This document shows, piece after piece, positions 40,347 to 48,745 of a DNA stretch of 64,000 bases. This DNA is from Rhizobiales bacterium 62-47 (GTDB lineage Bacteria; Pseudomonadota; Alphaproteobacteria; Rhizobiales; Xanthobacteraceae). A model generated the notes under the pieces. It was not told the DNA's origin and did no database searches. It worked only from the letters and a program-made list of their open reading frames with translations. Numbering within the stretch: the stretch's first letter is position 1; every line of letters begins with the position of its first letter. The stretch lies in assembly GCA_001899255.1 (NCBI GenBank), contig MKVX01000018.1, forward strand, positions 187,150 to 251,149, written 5' to 3'. Both the position numbers and the translations under genes were made by a program.

Positions 40347-41021
40347 ATGAGCGCATTGAAGCCGCTGACGCTGGATATCGTTTCCGATGTTGTTTGCCCG
40401 TGGTGCTATATCGGAAAACGACGGCTTGAAAGCGCGCTGGCGTTGGTGCCCGACGTGCCTGTCGAAGTACGGTGGCGGCCATTTTTCCTCAATTCATGGG
40501 TGCCGCGCGAGGGCATGAGCCGCGAGCAGTATCTCATCACCAAATTCGGCTCGGTCGATGCGTATGAAGATATCGTCGAAAACGTCGTCGCCGCGGCCAG
40601 CCAAGTCGGTCTCGAATACAATCACGCCTTGGTGAAGCGCCAGCCAAACACAACGGATTGCCATCGTCTGATTTACTGGGCGGCGCGTGATCCGTCCGGC
40701 GACAAATCCGCGGCGATGAAGCAGCGGTTGATGGAGTTGTACTTCAAGGAAGGAGGCGACCTGACGAGTACGGACGTCCTCGTGCAGGCGGCGGCCGATT
40801 GCGGTCTCGATGCCGAACGCGTGCGCGCGCGCCTCGCTACTGATGAGGATCTCGACGTGGTGTCGTCGCAGGCACAGGAGGCTGCCGACAAGGGTATCTC
40901 CGGCGTGCCGACCTACGTGTTCGCCGGCAAATATGCCGTCTCCGGTGCGCAGGACCCGCAATTGCTGGCGCGCGCCATCCGCCAGGTCTCGGCCGAGGTG
41001 AACGCCGAGGCGGCGGAATAG
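40347..41021 (+). CDS. FrnE-like DsbA-family oxidoreductase
   Basis: A 224-residue cytoplasmic thioredoxin-fold protein. CPWC at about residues 17-20 is the redox motif, followed by YIGKRRLESAL; the C-terminal GISGVPTYVFAGKYAVSGAQ has the conserved cis-Pro. FrnE-like proteins act as disulfide isomerases or in polyketide biosynthesis. GTGGAGGACTG precedes the ATG. It lies 81 bases after the HxlR gene and may be transcribed with it. Confidence 0.88.
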   Translation: MSALKPLTLDIVSDVVCPWCYIGKRRLESALALVPDVPVEVRWRPFFLNSWVPREGMSREQYLITKFGSVDAYEDIVENVVAAASQVGLEYNHALVKRQPNTTDCHRLIYWAARDPSGDKSAAMKQRLMELYFKEGGDLTSTDVLVQAAADCGLDAERVRARLATDEDLDVVSSQAQEAADKGISGVPTYVFAGKYAVSGAQDPQLLARAIRQVSAEVNAEAAE

Positions 41022-41036
41022 CGATCAGCAGCGCCG

Positions 41037-41981
41037 TCAGGCATCCTTCATGTAGTAGTTGGCGCGCTTGCCGAGCGCGATCCGGCGCAGCACGCGTCGC
41101 ATGGCGAGCGATCCCCGTAGCGGCCGGACAGCCGTCGTCACCGACCGGTAGAATGCGAGCTTGACCGTATCGAGGCTCGGCTGAGTGCCCGGAGGCTTCT
41201 GCGGAAATCCGATGCCGCGTAGCATGGAATTGAAGAAGTGGAGGTCGTTGTTGCGGCGGACCTCCTTGGTTTTCCAGGTGATCGCCATCGAGATCGAATG
41301 CGTATTGGCGGTGCGCACCCAGTGCGGCCACTGGTAGGGCACGTAGCAGCCGTCGCCACTGAACATGTGAAATTCGATGCCGTGGTCGGCGAGCGATTCA
41401 TCGTATTTCAAGTTGCGATGCTTGGTCATCGAACGCTCGATCTCGTCATCGGGCACGATGGAGCGGTCGCTGTTGTCGAAGATGGTGAAATATTTCTCGC
41501 CGTGAATCTGGACGAAGAAATTATCTTCGCTGTCGAGATGGAACGGCGTCGTCGAGTTCGGCGACGAGACGAAAATGTAGCCTTCGATCTGCTCGAATCC
41601 GGCTTCGCTCGTGCTGTTGAAGCCGCGCGCACGCGCGACGGAGAGCAATGTATCGTCGAGCAGTTTGCGATAGGCCGGCGATGCTTCGACGCGCTTGAGC
41701 ACCATCCAGGCCCCGGCGGTTTCGATCTGCCGCACCACATCGACCGGATCGAGCTTGACCGACGGAATGGCATCCGGATCCTGACCGATAGCGACTTTGC
41801 CGGAGTTGTATTCGATCTGGTCGCGCGGCAGCGTGGCTGCCAATTGTGCGATCTGCGGCAGCGTCAGCAACTGATGGCCGGCCAACTGGTGGCGAATGGC
41901 AAATGGGCGCAATGGAAAATCTCGGCGCAGTGCATCATGAGCGGCGGTGATGACCGGCGCGATTTCGCTGACGGTGCTCAT
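41037..41981 (-). CDS. JmjC/cupin-like domain protein
   Basis: A 314-residue protein. The fold signature TPFHLDSEDNFFVQIHGEKY (H148, D150) plus PHWVRTANTHSISMAITW (H220, H228) fits an iron(II)/2-oxoglutarate-type JmjC-like cupin, as in cupin_8 hydroxylases. The basic C-terminal end (AMRRVLRRIALGKRANYYMK) is unusual. It follows an acetyltransferase-like gene by 11 bases. The substrate is unknown; a protein or small-molecule hydroxylase is the family expectation. Confidence 0.78.
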   Translation of the reverse strand: MSTVSEIAPVITAAHDALRRDFPLRPFAIRHQLAGHQLLTLPQIAQLAATLPRDQIEYNSGKVAIGQDPDAIPSVKLDPVDVVRQIETAGAWMVLKRVEASPAYRKLLDDTLLSVARARGFNSTSEAGFEQIEGYIFVSSPNSTTPFHLDSEDNFFVQIHGEKYFTIFDNSDRSIVPDDEIERSMTKHRNLKYDESLADHGIEFHMFSGDGCYVPYQWPHWVRTANTHSISMAITWKTKEVRRNNDLHFFNSMLRGIGFPQKPPGTQPSLDTVKLAFYRSVTTAVRPLRGSLAMRRVLRRIALGKRANYYMKDA

Positions 41982-41992
41982 ATGAGTGACTC

Positions 41993-43153
41993 CTAATGTT
42001 TACGAATGAAATGAACGACGCGGCGCGCGGGCTCGCGGATGAGGCGGCGGAACACCAGCGCTGCGCGGATGATCGCGATCATCGGATCGTGACGCCGCAA
42101 GGGGATGAAGACGTCACCGATGCGCAAGCGGCCGCGCCAGATCGGATCGATCATGGAGTGTCCGGCCTTGGCCGTGGAATCCGCCATCCCGATCGCGGGA
42201 TCGGCACAAAGATAGCGGGTCAATTCGAGTGTGACCTGAACGCCGGGAGAAAATCGCGCACTCGTCTCATCGACGCCGAGCTTAAAGTAGAAGGCGCGAT
42301 CCTGATGCCGCAGCACCACGGCGGCAGCGACAGGCGTTTCGCCCGCGTGCAGCGAGATGACCTCGCATTGGCCGCGTGCGGCGAGCGCGACACTTGCCGT
42401 GCGGATGAAGGCCGCATCGCCCTCATGCTGAAGCAGCGCGGTGCCGCGCTCGGCCTTCCAGCCGCTGGCTTCCAGCGCGAGAAATGTTTCGAGCGCTGTC
42501 GCGACTTGCTCCGGCGTCCGGGCGACGTCGAAGCGCACTTCGCCGACATCGGCGAGGCGATTGCGCTGCCGCCGCAATTCCTTCAGCTTTTTGGACCCGA
42601 GGGAGTCTCGTAGGATTTGTTCGGCATCTTGCGTGGCGTCGAGGCAGGCCCGCGCATGAGAGGTCAGTACGCGTGGTTTCAGGCCCTCATTTGCCAGCGC
42701 GGTCTGGAAGGCCTTGAAGGCTTCGCCCTCCAGGGGCAGGTCACGCAGAATGAGTGCTCGTGCGCCGGCTCGCCGTGCTTCGTTCAACAGTGAAGCGGCG
42801 GCAATGTTGGCGGCTGTGCGATCCAGCAGCGGCGTGCCCAGTGCGCCGTAAGGATCGGCGGTCACGAGCGCGGGTAATGGGATCTTGTAAGCGTTCCACA
42901 AGGAAATCACGGGCAGAAGCCCGATCAAGCGGGTCTGGTCCGCTGCCGCGGTGCCCAGAAGGGCAAATGCGTCGGTTCGCCCGCGAGCCGACGCACTTAC
43001 CATCCGTTCCCAATCTGCAAGATAGTAGCCGTTTGGCTCCGCAACGCGCGTTGCAAGGTCGTTCCACTGCGGTGCTGGAATGTCCGCGATTGATGTCAAG
43101 GCTTGTCGTGCCGACGCCGCGGCATTGGCATGTCGTTCGGTTCGGCCGGTCAT
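41993..43153 (-). CDS. CelD/BcsL-type GNAT acetyltransferase
   Basis: A 386-residue protein from the ATG at 43153; a TTG at 43195 would add 14 residues. The central GNAT fold of the CelD/FemAB-like group is seen in LRDSLGSKKLKELRRQRNRL, ALETFLALEASGWKAERGTA and GETPVAAAVVLRHQDRAFYF, then KLGVDETSARFSPGVQVTLE. These enzymes modify polysaccharides or peptides with acyl groups. It ends 11 bases before the JmjC-like gene, so the two form an operon. Confidence 0.8.
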   Translation of the reverse strand: MTGRTERHANAAASARQALTSIADIPAPQWNDLATRVAEPNGYYLADWERMVSASARGRTDAFALLGTAAADQTRLIGLLPVISLWNAYKIPLPALVTADPYGALGTPLLDRTAANIAAASLLNEARRAGARALILRDLPLEGEAFKAFQTALANEGLKPRVLTSHARACLDATQDAEQILRDSLGSKKLKELRRQRNRLADVGEVRFDVARTPEQVATALETFLALEASGWKAERGTALLQHEGDAAFIRTASVALAARGQCEVISLHAGETPVAAAVVLRHQDRAFYFKLGVDETSARFSPGVQVTLELTRYLCADPAIGMADSTAKAGHSMIDPIWRGRLRIGDVFIPLRRHDPMIAIIRAALVFRRLIREPARRVVHFIRKH

Positions 43154-43315
43154 GACTTGAGGATGTATCGTCGCTGACTCCGCAATGTCCGCCAATTCCC
43201 CGTCCCCCGCGCGCGGCGTAACGCGACAGGTGCGCAGGTTGCGTTGTCATGTCCGCCGTTATTGATGGGCGGAGCCTAAAAAAAATAATTCAAGATAGTG
43301 TTGGCCGATGCGCGC

Positions 43316-43333
43316 AAATTACGCGTGTAATTT
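43316..43333. promoter_or_regulatory. Palindrome upstream of the caspase-like gene
   Basis: AAATTACGCGTGTAATTT: 7-base perfect arms around GCGT, in an AT-rich stretch about 147 bases before the caspase-like start. A regulator site is plausible. Confidence 0.4.
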
Positions 43334-43479
43334 AAGGGTTTATTGAGCATGACGCGGCGCTCGGCAGCATCCGCGATGTGCGAGCCGGCACCGTCACCAG
43401 CGCGTTGCTACAAACGGCCGCACCGCATTGAACCGCCCCACATTTCGATGCGACAAAATGTGGTTAATGGAGGAATCTC

Positions 43480-44958
43480 GTGGTGCATTCTGGATTACGT
43501 TTCGCCGTTACGGCAGCAGGTTTTTTGCTGAGCGCGCAAGCTGCCTTGGCCGAAAGCCGCGTCGCGTTGGTCATCGGTCAGTCGGCTTACCGCGCGGTTC
43601 CGGCGCTGACCAATCCTGCCAACGATGCCAAGGCGATGACGCAGCTGTTGACCGACGCTGGCTTCGATGTCGTAACGGCGTCCGACCTGTCGCAAAACGA
43701 AATGCGCGAGAAGGTCAGCGATTTCGCCGGCCGCATCACGATGAAGGGGCCAGACACCATCGTACTGGTGTTTTACGCCGGTCATGGTTTGCAGATCGAC
43801 GGCGAGAACTTTCTGGTGCCGATCGATGTCGATCCGAAACGCGAAGCCGATGTGCCGCTGCAATCGGTGCGGCTCAACGACATCCTGAATACGCTAACAT
43901 CGGTACCGAGCAAGATGCGTATCGTCATGCTCGATGCTTGCCGCAACAATCCGTTCCCCGAGATCAGCAAGAGCGCGGGCAGGGGATTGGCGATCGTCGA
44001 TGCGAGGTTCGGCGCAGCCGGCACTTTCCTCTCTTTCTCGACGTCGCCGGGCGCGGAAGCCGAGGATGGCGATGGAGCTAATAGTCCTTACACCACCGCC
44101 TTGTTGTTGGCGGCACGGGAGCCCGGATTGTCGATCGAGGACGCATTCAAGCGCGTGCGTGTTTCGGTCAACAAGGCGACCAGTGGACGGCAAACGCCTT
44201 GGGAAAGTTCATCGCTCACTGGCGATTTCAAATTCTTCGGCGGGCAGGGCGCTTCTGACGCCAAGCCAGTCGCCGTGAAGCGCTCCCTTGAGCAATGGCG
44301 GCAGGAGTTGCGCGGCAAGCCGGTCGACGTCGCCAATGAAATGATTGTTGGCGATGGATCGGTCGACGCCTATCAGGCGTTTGTCGAACTGTTCGCGGAG
44401 CCGCCATTTGCACCGCAAGCGAGGCAGTGGCTCGACAGGCATCGTCGCATGCTGGCTTGGAACAAAGCTGTGATCGAGAATACGGCCGCGGGTTATCGCG
44501 CGTTCCTCGTCGCTTATCCGGACAGCGATCTGACAGCCACGGCACGCAAGCTCGAGGAACGTTTGCGTAATCGTCCGGTGATTGCCGAAGTCGCCGCTGT
44601 CGGTGTCGGCACTGCGAATGCAGCAGCCAACGCCGCAGCAGCTCCAGCAATTCCGGCAATCCCCGCCAACGCATCGCCGGCGCCGACTTGCCCGTGCAAT
44701 GCGCCTGCGCCAGCTCTGAAGAAGGACGATTCCAAGAAGCGGGCCAGCACCGAGCCGCCGAAGCGTGGCGCGCCCAAGCCGCCGCCGCGCTGGCGTGGCG
44801 CACCGCCGCCGGATGTCTATTACGATGATGGCCCGGCACCAGCTCCTTATGTCGGCGGTGGGATCATCACCGTCATTCCCGGCGGAGGAATACGCGGAGG
44901 CGGTGGTTACGGCGGATACGGTGGCAGCGTCGGCGGTTCGGCCAATACGCGACGTTGA
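43480..44958 (+). CDS. Secreted caspase-family (p20) peptidase
   Basis: A 492-residue protein starting at a GTG with GGAGGAA about 5 bases upstream. A signal peptide ends at ALAES. The caspase p20 domain (about 26-260) shows VALVIGQSAYRAVPALTNPA, the catalytic His102 in YAGHG and Cys154 in MLDACRNNPF, and SPYTTALL. A repeat-like helical part follows, then a Pro/Ala/Lys-rich region and a Gly/Tyr-rich end (GGGIRGGGGYGGYGGS). Bacterial members are orthocaspases with Arg/Lys preference in characterised cases; export points to an envelope role. Confidence 0.88.
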   Translation: MVHSGLRFAVTAAGFLLSAQAALAESRVALVIGQSAYRAVPALTNPANDAKAMTQLLTDAGFDVVTASDLSQNEMREKVSDFAGRITMKGPDTIVLVFYAGHGLQIDGENFLVPIDVDPKREADVPLQSVRLNDILNTLTSVPSKMRIVMLDACRNNPFPEISKSAGRGLAIVDARFGAAGTFLSFSTSPGAEAEDGDGANSPYTTALLLAAREPGLSIEDAFKRVRVSVNKATSGRQTPWESSSLTGDFKFFGGQGASDAKPVAVKRSLEQWRQELRGKPVDVANEMIVGDGSVDAYQAFVELFAEPPFAPQARQWLDRHRRMLAWNKAVIENTAAGYRAFLVAYPDSDLTATARKLEERLRNRPVIAEVAAVGVGTANAAANAAAAPAIPAIPANASPAPTCPCNAPAPALKKDDSKKRASTEPPKRGAPKPPPRWRGAPPPDVYYDDGPAPAPYVGGGIITVIPGGGIRGGGGYGGYGGSVGGSANTRR

Positions 44959-45006
44959 GCTCGGAAAGAAAGCGGCGCTGCCTGGTCGCGCCGCTCGATC
45001 ACAACC

Positions 45007-45252
45007 TCATTCGAATGCGACGCCGAGTTGACTGCCGGATCGCCAGATCGGCCGACAGCGGCGCATGATGTTGTCGGCGCGGATCACCAGGGTGAACGAA
45101 GACGGCAAGCCGAGCGGATTGGCAAGATCGATGCGCGCGCCGTTCGGCGACAGGTTGCGCACCGTGCACGCCGTACCGCCGCCCGCGTAAGCGATGGCGC
45201 CGGTTTTCAAAACGCGGCGTCGCGGAATTGCCCTGCGTTCGATCATCATCAT
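45007..45252 (-). CDS. PilZ-domain protein
   Basis: An 81-residue protein that is essentially one PilZ domain: ERRAIPRRRVLKTG (RxxxR c-di-GMP motif region), VRNLSPNGARIDLANPLG (D/NxSxxG motif, here NLSPNGA) and WRSGSQLGVAFE. Both nucleotide-binding motifs are present. Three ATGs in a row (45252, 45249, 45246) are possible starts. A c-di-GMP sensor is the family role; the partner is unknown. Confidence 0.8.
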   Translation of the reverse strand: MMMIERRAIPRRRVLKTGAIAYAGGGTACTVRNLSPNGARIDLANPLGLPSSFTLVIRADNIMRRCRPIWRSGSQLGVAFE

Positions 45253-45408
45253 GGCCGTAATCCAACTTCCGGATAACGTTGCCACCTTAGCGAGGGCAAA
45301 TTGCTGACGCGTGAACGCCGTTACCGCCACGGCAATGCGTGCATTCAGAACTGGTTTACTACGATGCCTCGTGCGCAATGCCGCCGGAGCCCGCGTTGGC
45401 GGCGCCTG

Positions 45409-45885
45409 TCACAGCATGGCAAAGGCGCTCGACACCATGGCCACCGGCTTGTTGTCGCCGGCGCTGGTGAGTGTGACGCGGCCAAAGCTCATGGTTCGGC
45501 CGATCCGGACCACGCGTGCATCGGCGAGCACATCTGACGACGTCACCGCTTTGAGGAAATGCGTGGTCTGATCGACCGTCGTCATGGGGCGGAAGCCGCC
45601 GCTCGCGGACAGGATCGCCAGCACCATTGACGTATCCGCCAGCGCCATCAGGGCCTGGCCGCAAACGATGCCTCCGTGCCGGCAGAGCCGGTCGGAGAAA
45701 GCCATTCGCAGCACGGCGCCGGGCTGCCAATCGGCCGCTGCGCCGGGTGGTGGCGTTGTTTCGACGCGGGCAACGCTCAACCCGAGATCCAGAACCCATG
45801 GAGCAAATACGTCGCCAAGTATGCGCTCGGCGTCGTCGAGGGTGAATTCACGAACGGCTTGCGTCTTTCCTTGCTCAGCTTGCAT
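45409..45885 (-). CDS. PaaI-family hotdog thioesterase
   Basis: A 158-residue protein from the ATG at 45885, preceded by AGGGAA; the frame continues to 46032 without support. The hotdog core is LCRHGGIVCGQALMALADTS and GFRPMTTVDQTTHFLKAVTS, then DARVVRIGRTMSFGRVTL. The helix motif HGGIVCGQALMALAD corresponds to the catalytic region of PaaI enzymes, with Asp of ALAD. Acyl-CoA hydrolysis is likely; the substrate is unknown. Confidence 0.82.
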   Translation of the reverse strand: MQAEQGKTQAVREFTLDDAERILGDVFAPWVLDLGLSVARVETTPPPGAAADWQPGAVLRMAFSDRLCRHGGIVCGQALMALADTSMVLAILSASGGFRPMTTVDQTTHFLKAVTSSDVLADARVVRIGRTMSFGRVTLTSAGDNKPVAMVSSAFAML

Positions 45886-46056
45886 CAACAGTTTCCCTGC
45901 CTGCGGCGAAATCGCTATCAGGCAGCTAGCATAGCCAGAACTTCGGCCAGCCGTATAGCGCCGGTTCCCGCGATCACGCGCAGTTTGGCCAAGGTTGCTT
46001 GAAAGCGCGAGCCCAGCCGGTAGAATACTCACCGTGGCGCGTGAGGGTGTGTGCGT

Positions 46057-46176
46057 ATGTCCAGACGGTTGGCGATGGTTTTCGGCTTGATCGTTCTCGG
46101 GCTCGTCCTCAACGGCTGCACCAAATGCGGCCCGATCTGGGACGATTGGCAGGCTCCGAAATCCTGCCGGTCATAG
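46057..46176 (+). CDS. 39-residue lipoprotein
   Basis: MSRRLAMVFGLIVLGLVLNG is followed by CTKCGPIWDDWQAPKSCRS. The lipobox LNGC places the lipidated residue at Cys21. The mature part is 19 residues with two more cysteines. I recall the CTKCGPIWDDW...KSCRS signature from small conserved proteins in Bradyrhizobium relatives, so it is probably real despite a weak ribosome-binding site (GAGGGTGT). It is divergent from the PaaI gene. Function unknown. Confidence 0.65.
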   Translation: MSRRLAMVFGLIVLGLVLNGCTKCGPIWDDWQAPKSCRS

Positions 46177-46299
46177 TCATTCCGGTCAGCGGCCTTGTCG
46201 TCCTCGCCTTCGCATGCGGAGGCGGCCGGCATCATCTAAATTGTTACGTTGGCAACGGGTCGGGTTGATCCATGCTCAACGCGATGCAGGAGTATGATC

Positions 46300-46578
46300 A
46301 TGAAGGTTCTTCGCGCTGCGGCATTGTTGGTCCTGCTGACTGCCCCGGCCTATGCGCAGAAAATGCCGGACATCAACTTGATCCCCGAGGTCAAATCCAA
46401 GACGCCGGAGGAGATCGAACGGGATAAGCAGCTCGAAAAGGCTTACAAGGATTCATTGCGTAAAATCCCCGACGCCAAGGGATCCAACGATCCCTGGGGC
46501 GCCGTGCGGAGTTCCGAAACGCCTGCGACACACGCGCCTGCCAAGGCGAAGACCAAGACGCGCGCCAAGGCTGACTAA
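46300..46578 (+). CDS. Small secreted basic hypothetical protein
   Basis: A 92-residue protein from the ATG at 46300, with CAGGAG about 9 bases upstream. The signal peptide ends at AYAQK. The mature part is charged (KSKTPEEIERDKQLEKAYKD) and ends in a Lys/Ala/Thr-rich tail (KAKTKTRAKAD). Similar proteins occur in related genomes without a known function. It begins 123 bases after the micro-lipoprotein gene. Confidence 0.65.
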   Translation: MKVLRAAALLVLLTAPAYAQKMPDINLIPEVKSKTPEEIERDKQLEKAYKDSLRKIPDAKGSNDPWGAVRSSETPATHAPAKAKTKTRAKAD

Positions 46579-46681
46579 GCGGCTTGAATCTGCTGCGTCG
46601 CCACGACGCGAGATCGAAGCTGGTCAGCTTCTTGATGTGATGTATGCTGCCCTCACAACAACAACTCGCGTGGGGGGATCG

Positions 46682-47068
46682 ATGAAACTATTGGTTTCAG
46701 TTCTGGTCGTCGGGGTTGCGCTGTCGCTTGCCGCGTGCGGCAAGGATCCGGGTCCGCCGGGTCCGAAAGGCGACGTTGGCGCGCAGGGTCCTGCCGGGCC
46801 GCAAGGTGCGCAGGGCGTGCAAGGTGTTGCCGGCGCACAGGGGCAGCCCGGCCCGCAGGGTCCACAAGGCCCGCAAGGCGCGCCGGGTGAGAAGGGCGCC
46901 AAGGGTGACCGAGGCGACACAGCGCTGCGCGTCGTGCAGAGCGACGCTGCGGCAAGTTGCGACGCGAGCGAGATTCTGGTCTCGGTCTTTTGTCCCAGTG
47001 GTGGTGCCGCTGACGGGGCCAAGTGCGCCACGGCGCCAACCGTCGGCCTGTGCCTGAAGAAGCCGTGA
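46682..47068 (+). CDS. Collagen-like lipoprotein
   Basis: A 128-residue protein from the ATG at 46682, with GGGGGGA about 4 bases upstream. The lipobox LAAC gives Cys19. Residues 24-80 are 19 uninterrupted Gly-X-Y triplets rich in Pro, Gln and Lys ([18 protein letters not shown] and onward), the pattern of bacterial collagen-like proteins that form triple helices. A short C-terminal domain has four cysteines (SCDASE, VFCPSG, KCATA, LCLKK) and may trimerise. A surface role is likely; the partner is unknown. Confidence 0.8.
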   Translation: MKLLVSVLVVGVALSLAACGKDPGPPGPKGDVGAQGPAGPQGAQGVQGVAGAQGQPGPQGPQGPQGAPGEKGAKGDRGDTALRVVQSDAAASCDASEILVSVFCPSGGAADGAKCATAPTVGLCLKKP

Positions 47069-47165
47069 TGCGACCCAATATTGGCGATTTTCCACGACCC
47101 TAGCGGTGAACGTGCCGGTCAGGCTTGACCGGCGAGGTTTTTCGCGTAGCTTGCAGCCAATGTTG

Positions 47166-47213
47166 ATGGGGATGGGGTCCCCCGACAACCGCCGCGAGGC
47201 TGATGACTCCTAC
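47166..47213 (+). promoter_or_regulatory. Fluoride riboswitch (crcB motif)
   Basis: GGGGATGGGGTCCCC, then CAACCGCC and GGCTGATGACTCCTAC match the crcB-motif consensus (GGxGATGG...CCxCC, AACCGCC, CTGATGACTCCTAC). It precedes crcB on the same strand. CCTACCG (47209-47215) can instead pair with CGGTAGG (47229-47235), and GGGCGCT (47215-47221) with AGCGCCC (47252-47258), giving a plausible switching platform. Confidence 0.9.
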
Positions 47214-47464
47214 CGGGCGCTTTGGCGTCGGTAGGTGTGTGTCCTCCCGTCAGCGCCCTGAGAGTGGGTGCTTATGACTGGAATGCTGACATCGAATTTG
47301 CGGCCCCGTGCCAATCCCGTTGCCATTCAGCCGCAGGCATTCGCCATGCACGGCGTGCCGCGCGCAATCGTTGCCGGGCACGACGCGACTGTATCAGTCC
47401 GTCGGGGGCAAGCTGCGCGGCGGTGCGAGCACAAAGCGTCACTGATTTTCAGGAGGATGAAACG

Positions 47465-47848
47465 TTGAACTTGCAGCTTATTACCGCCGTCGCGCTCGGA
47501 GGCGCGCTTGGTTCGGTTGCCCGCTATCTGACGGGCATCGGCGCCGGCAAACTCTTCGGCAGCGACTTCCCGTGGGGGACGATGATCATCAATATCCTCG
47601 GCTCGTTCCTGATCGGAGTTCTGGTCGAACTGTTTGCGCTGCGCTGGGATTTGTCACAGGCTGCGCGCGCCTTTCTCACCATCGGGATCTGCGGCGGCTT
47701 CACGACGTTTTCAACGTTCTCGCTGGAATCCTACATGCTGATGAATCGCGGCGAACTGCTGCCCGCGGCGGCCTATATCGGCGTTTCGGTGGTGGCATCG
47801 ATCATCGCGCTGGCCGCTGGCCTGCAGCTGGTTCGGGCGGTTTCGTGA
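47465..47848 (+). CDS. crcB: CrcB/FluC, fluoride ion channel
   Basis: A 127-residue, four-helix membrane protein that exports fluoride. GGALGSVARYLTGIGAG, WGTMIINILGSFLIGVLVEL, FLTIGICGGFTTFSTFSLES are canonical Fluc motifs. I chose the TTG at 47465 because AGGAGG lies 8 bases before it. A fluoride riboswitch lies 250 bases upstream, which strongly supports the function. Confidence 0.93.
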   Translation: MNLQLITAVALGGALGSVARYLTGIGAGKLFGSDFPWGTMIINILGSFLIGVLVELFALRWDLSQAARAFLTIGICGGFTTFSTFSLESYMLMNRGELLPAAAYIGVSVVASIIALAAGLQLVRAVS

Positions 47849-47872
47849 GCGCGCGGCAGTAGCTGCAGTAGC

Positions 47873-48109
47873 TTAAACGTCGTCGTCGCGCTGCGGGAGG
47901 TCGTCGTAGCCGTGGCGGCTGCTGTAGAACACCAGCGCCATCAGGCCGACGCCGATAATTGTCGATACGGTCACACCCGCAATCAAGGCGATGTAGCCTT
48001 CGGTGGGCATCGGTTTGCTGCCGGCACTGAGGCCGGAATAGGCGAACCAGCCCACGGCGGCCAGCATGGCCAACAGGGTTGTGACGAGGGCAATCGATCC
48101 AATGCGCAT
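47873..48109 (-). CDS. Small two-helix membrane protein
   Basis: A 78-residue protein from the ATG at 48109. Two membrane segments (ALVTTLLAMLAAVGWFAYSG and IALIAGVTVSTIIGVGLMAL) are followed by an acidic end (YDDLPQRDDDV). It converges with crcB (24 bases between stops). I recall similar small proteins in Bradyrhizobium; function unknown. Confidence 0.65.
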   Translation of the reverse strand: MRIGSIALVTTLLAMLAAVGWFAYSGLSAGSKPMPTEGYIALIAGVTVSTIIGVGLMALVFYSSRHGYDDLPQRDDDV

Positions 48110-48270
48110 GATGTCGTCCAGCCAGACAGAGTGACGGCTGGATTGGACTTGGCGCGGTGGCGGGTGTTTGGCTCGCGGCGCGCAGGGCCCAAGCCAGCGC
48201 CGATCGCTGGCGATCCTGAACCTCGAACGCCGAATTGGCAATTGTAGGTTTGTTGGATACTCAGAAACAC

Positions 48271-48307
48271 AACGCCGCCACGCGGAGTATGTTCGCGTGG
48301 CGGCGTT
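48271..48307. terminator. Strong 14-base hairpin
   Basis: AACGCCGCCACGCG (48271-48284) pairs perfectly with CGCGTGGCGGCGTT (48294-48307) around a 9-base loop. It lies 165 bases past the end of the minus-strand gene at 48473, or it is an insulating terminator between transcripts. Confidence 0.55.
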
Positions 48308-48472
48308 GCTTTGACCCGAGCCCTGAAATTTCCCGGCTCATATCTGTCTTGAGGCGGCGGCAAAGGTTCAAAGAAACTGCAAATTTTATCCGGTGGAGAT
48401 TTGGCCAAGCAAATCCGTGGCTTGCGAGGGCGGGTTCGGCTGTCGGCCAGTATTCCGCACCGGGAGGATGCG

Positions 48473-48604
48473 TCACACGCCGATCGAGTGCCGAATCTGC
48501 GACACCATGTGCACAAGCGCCTGGGCGTACAACCCGCCGTTGAAGTGCTCATCCGCGAAGTTCAGAGCGAGGAGAGCAACTGCCGTAGCCAGAATAACTC
48601 TCAT
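48473..48604 (-). CDS. 43-residue small conserved protein
   Basis: MRVILATAVALLALNFADEH is followed by FNGGLYAQALVHMVSQIRHS. The N-terminus is a hydrophobic signal-like segment, and DEHFNGG.Y then a C-terminal helix fit a small family that I recall in Bradyrhizobium relatives. The start at 48604 has no strong ribosome-binding site. Function unknown. Confidence 0.6.
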   Translation of the reverse strand: MRVILATAVALLALNFADEHFNGGLYAQALVHMVSQIRHSIGV

Positions 48605-48745
48605 GGCGCCAGTATGATACGGCCAGCTTAAGCCTTCCTTAGTCGAATCACAGACACGCACGGTAAGAACGCACCGGCAAGACGGTCGAATGCATCGTGC
48701 TCTCTGTTGAAGAGGTCGGAGCCGAAGTTTGCCGATAACGCAGAT

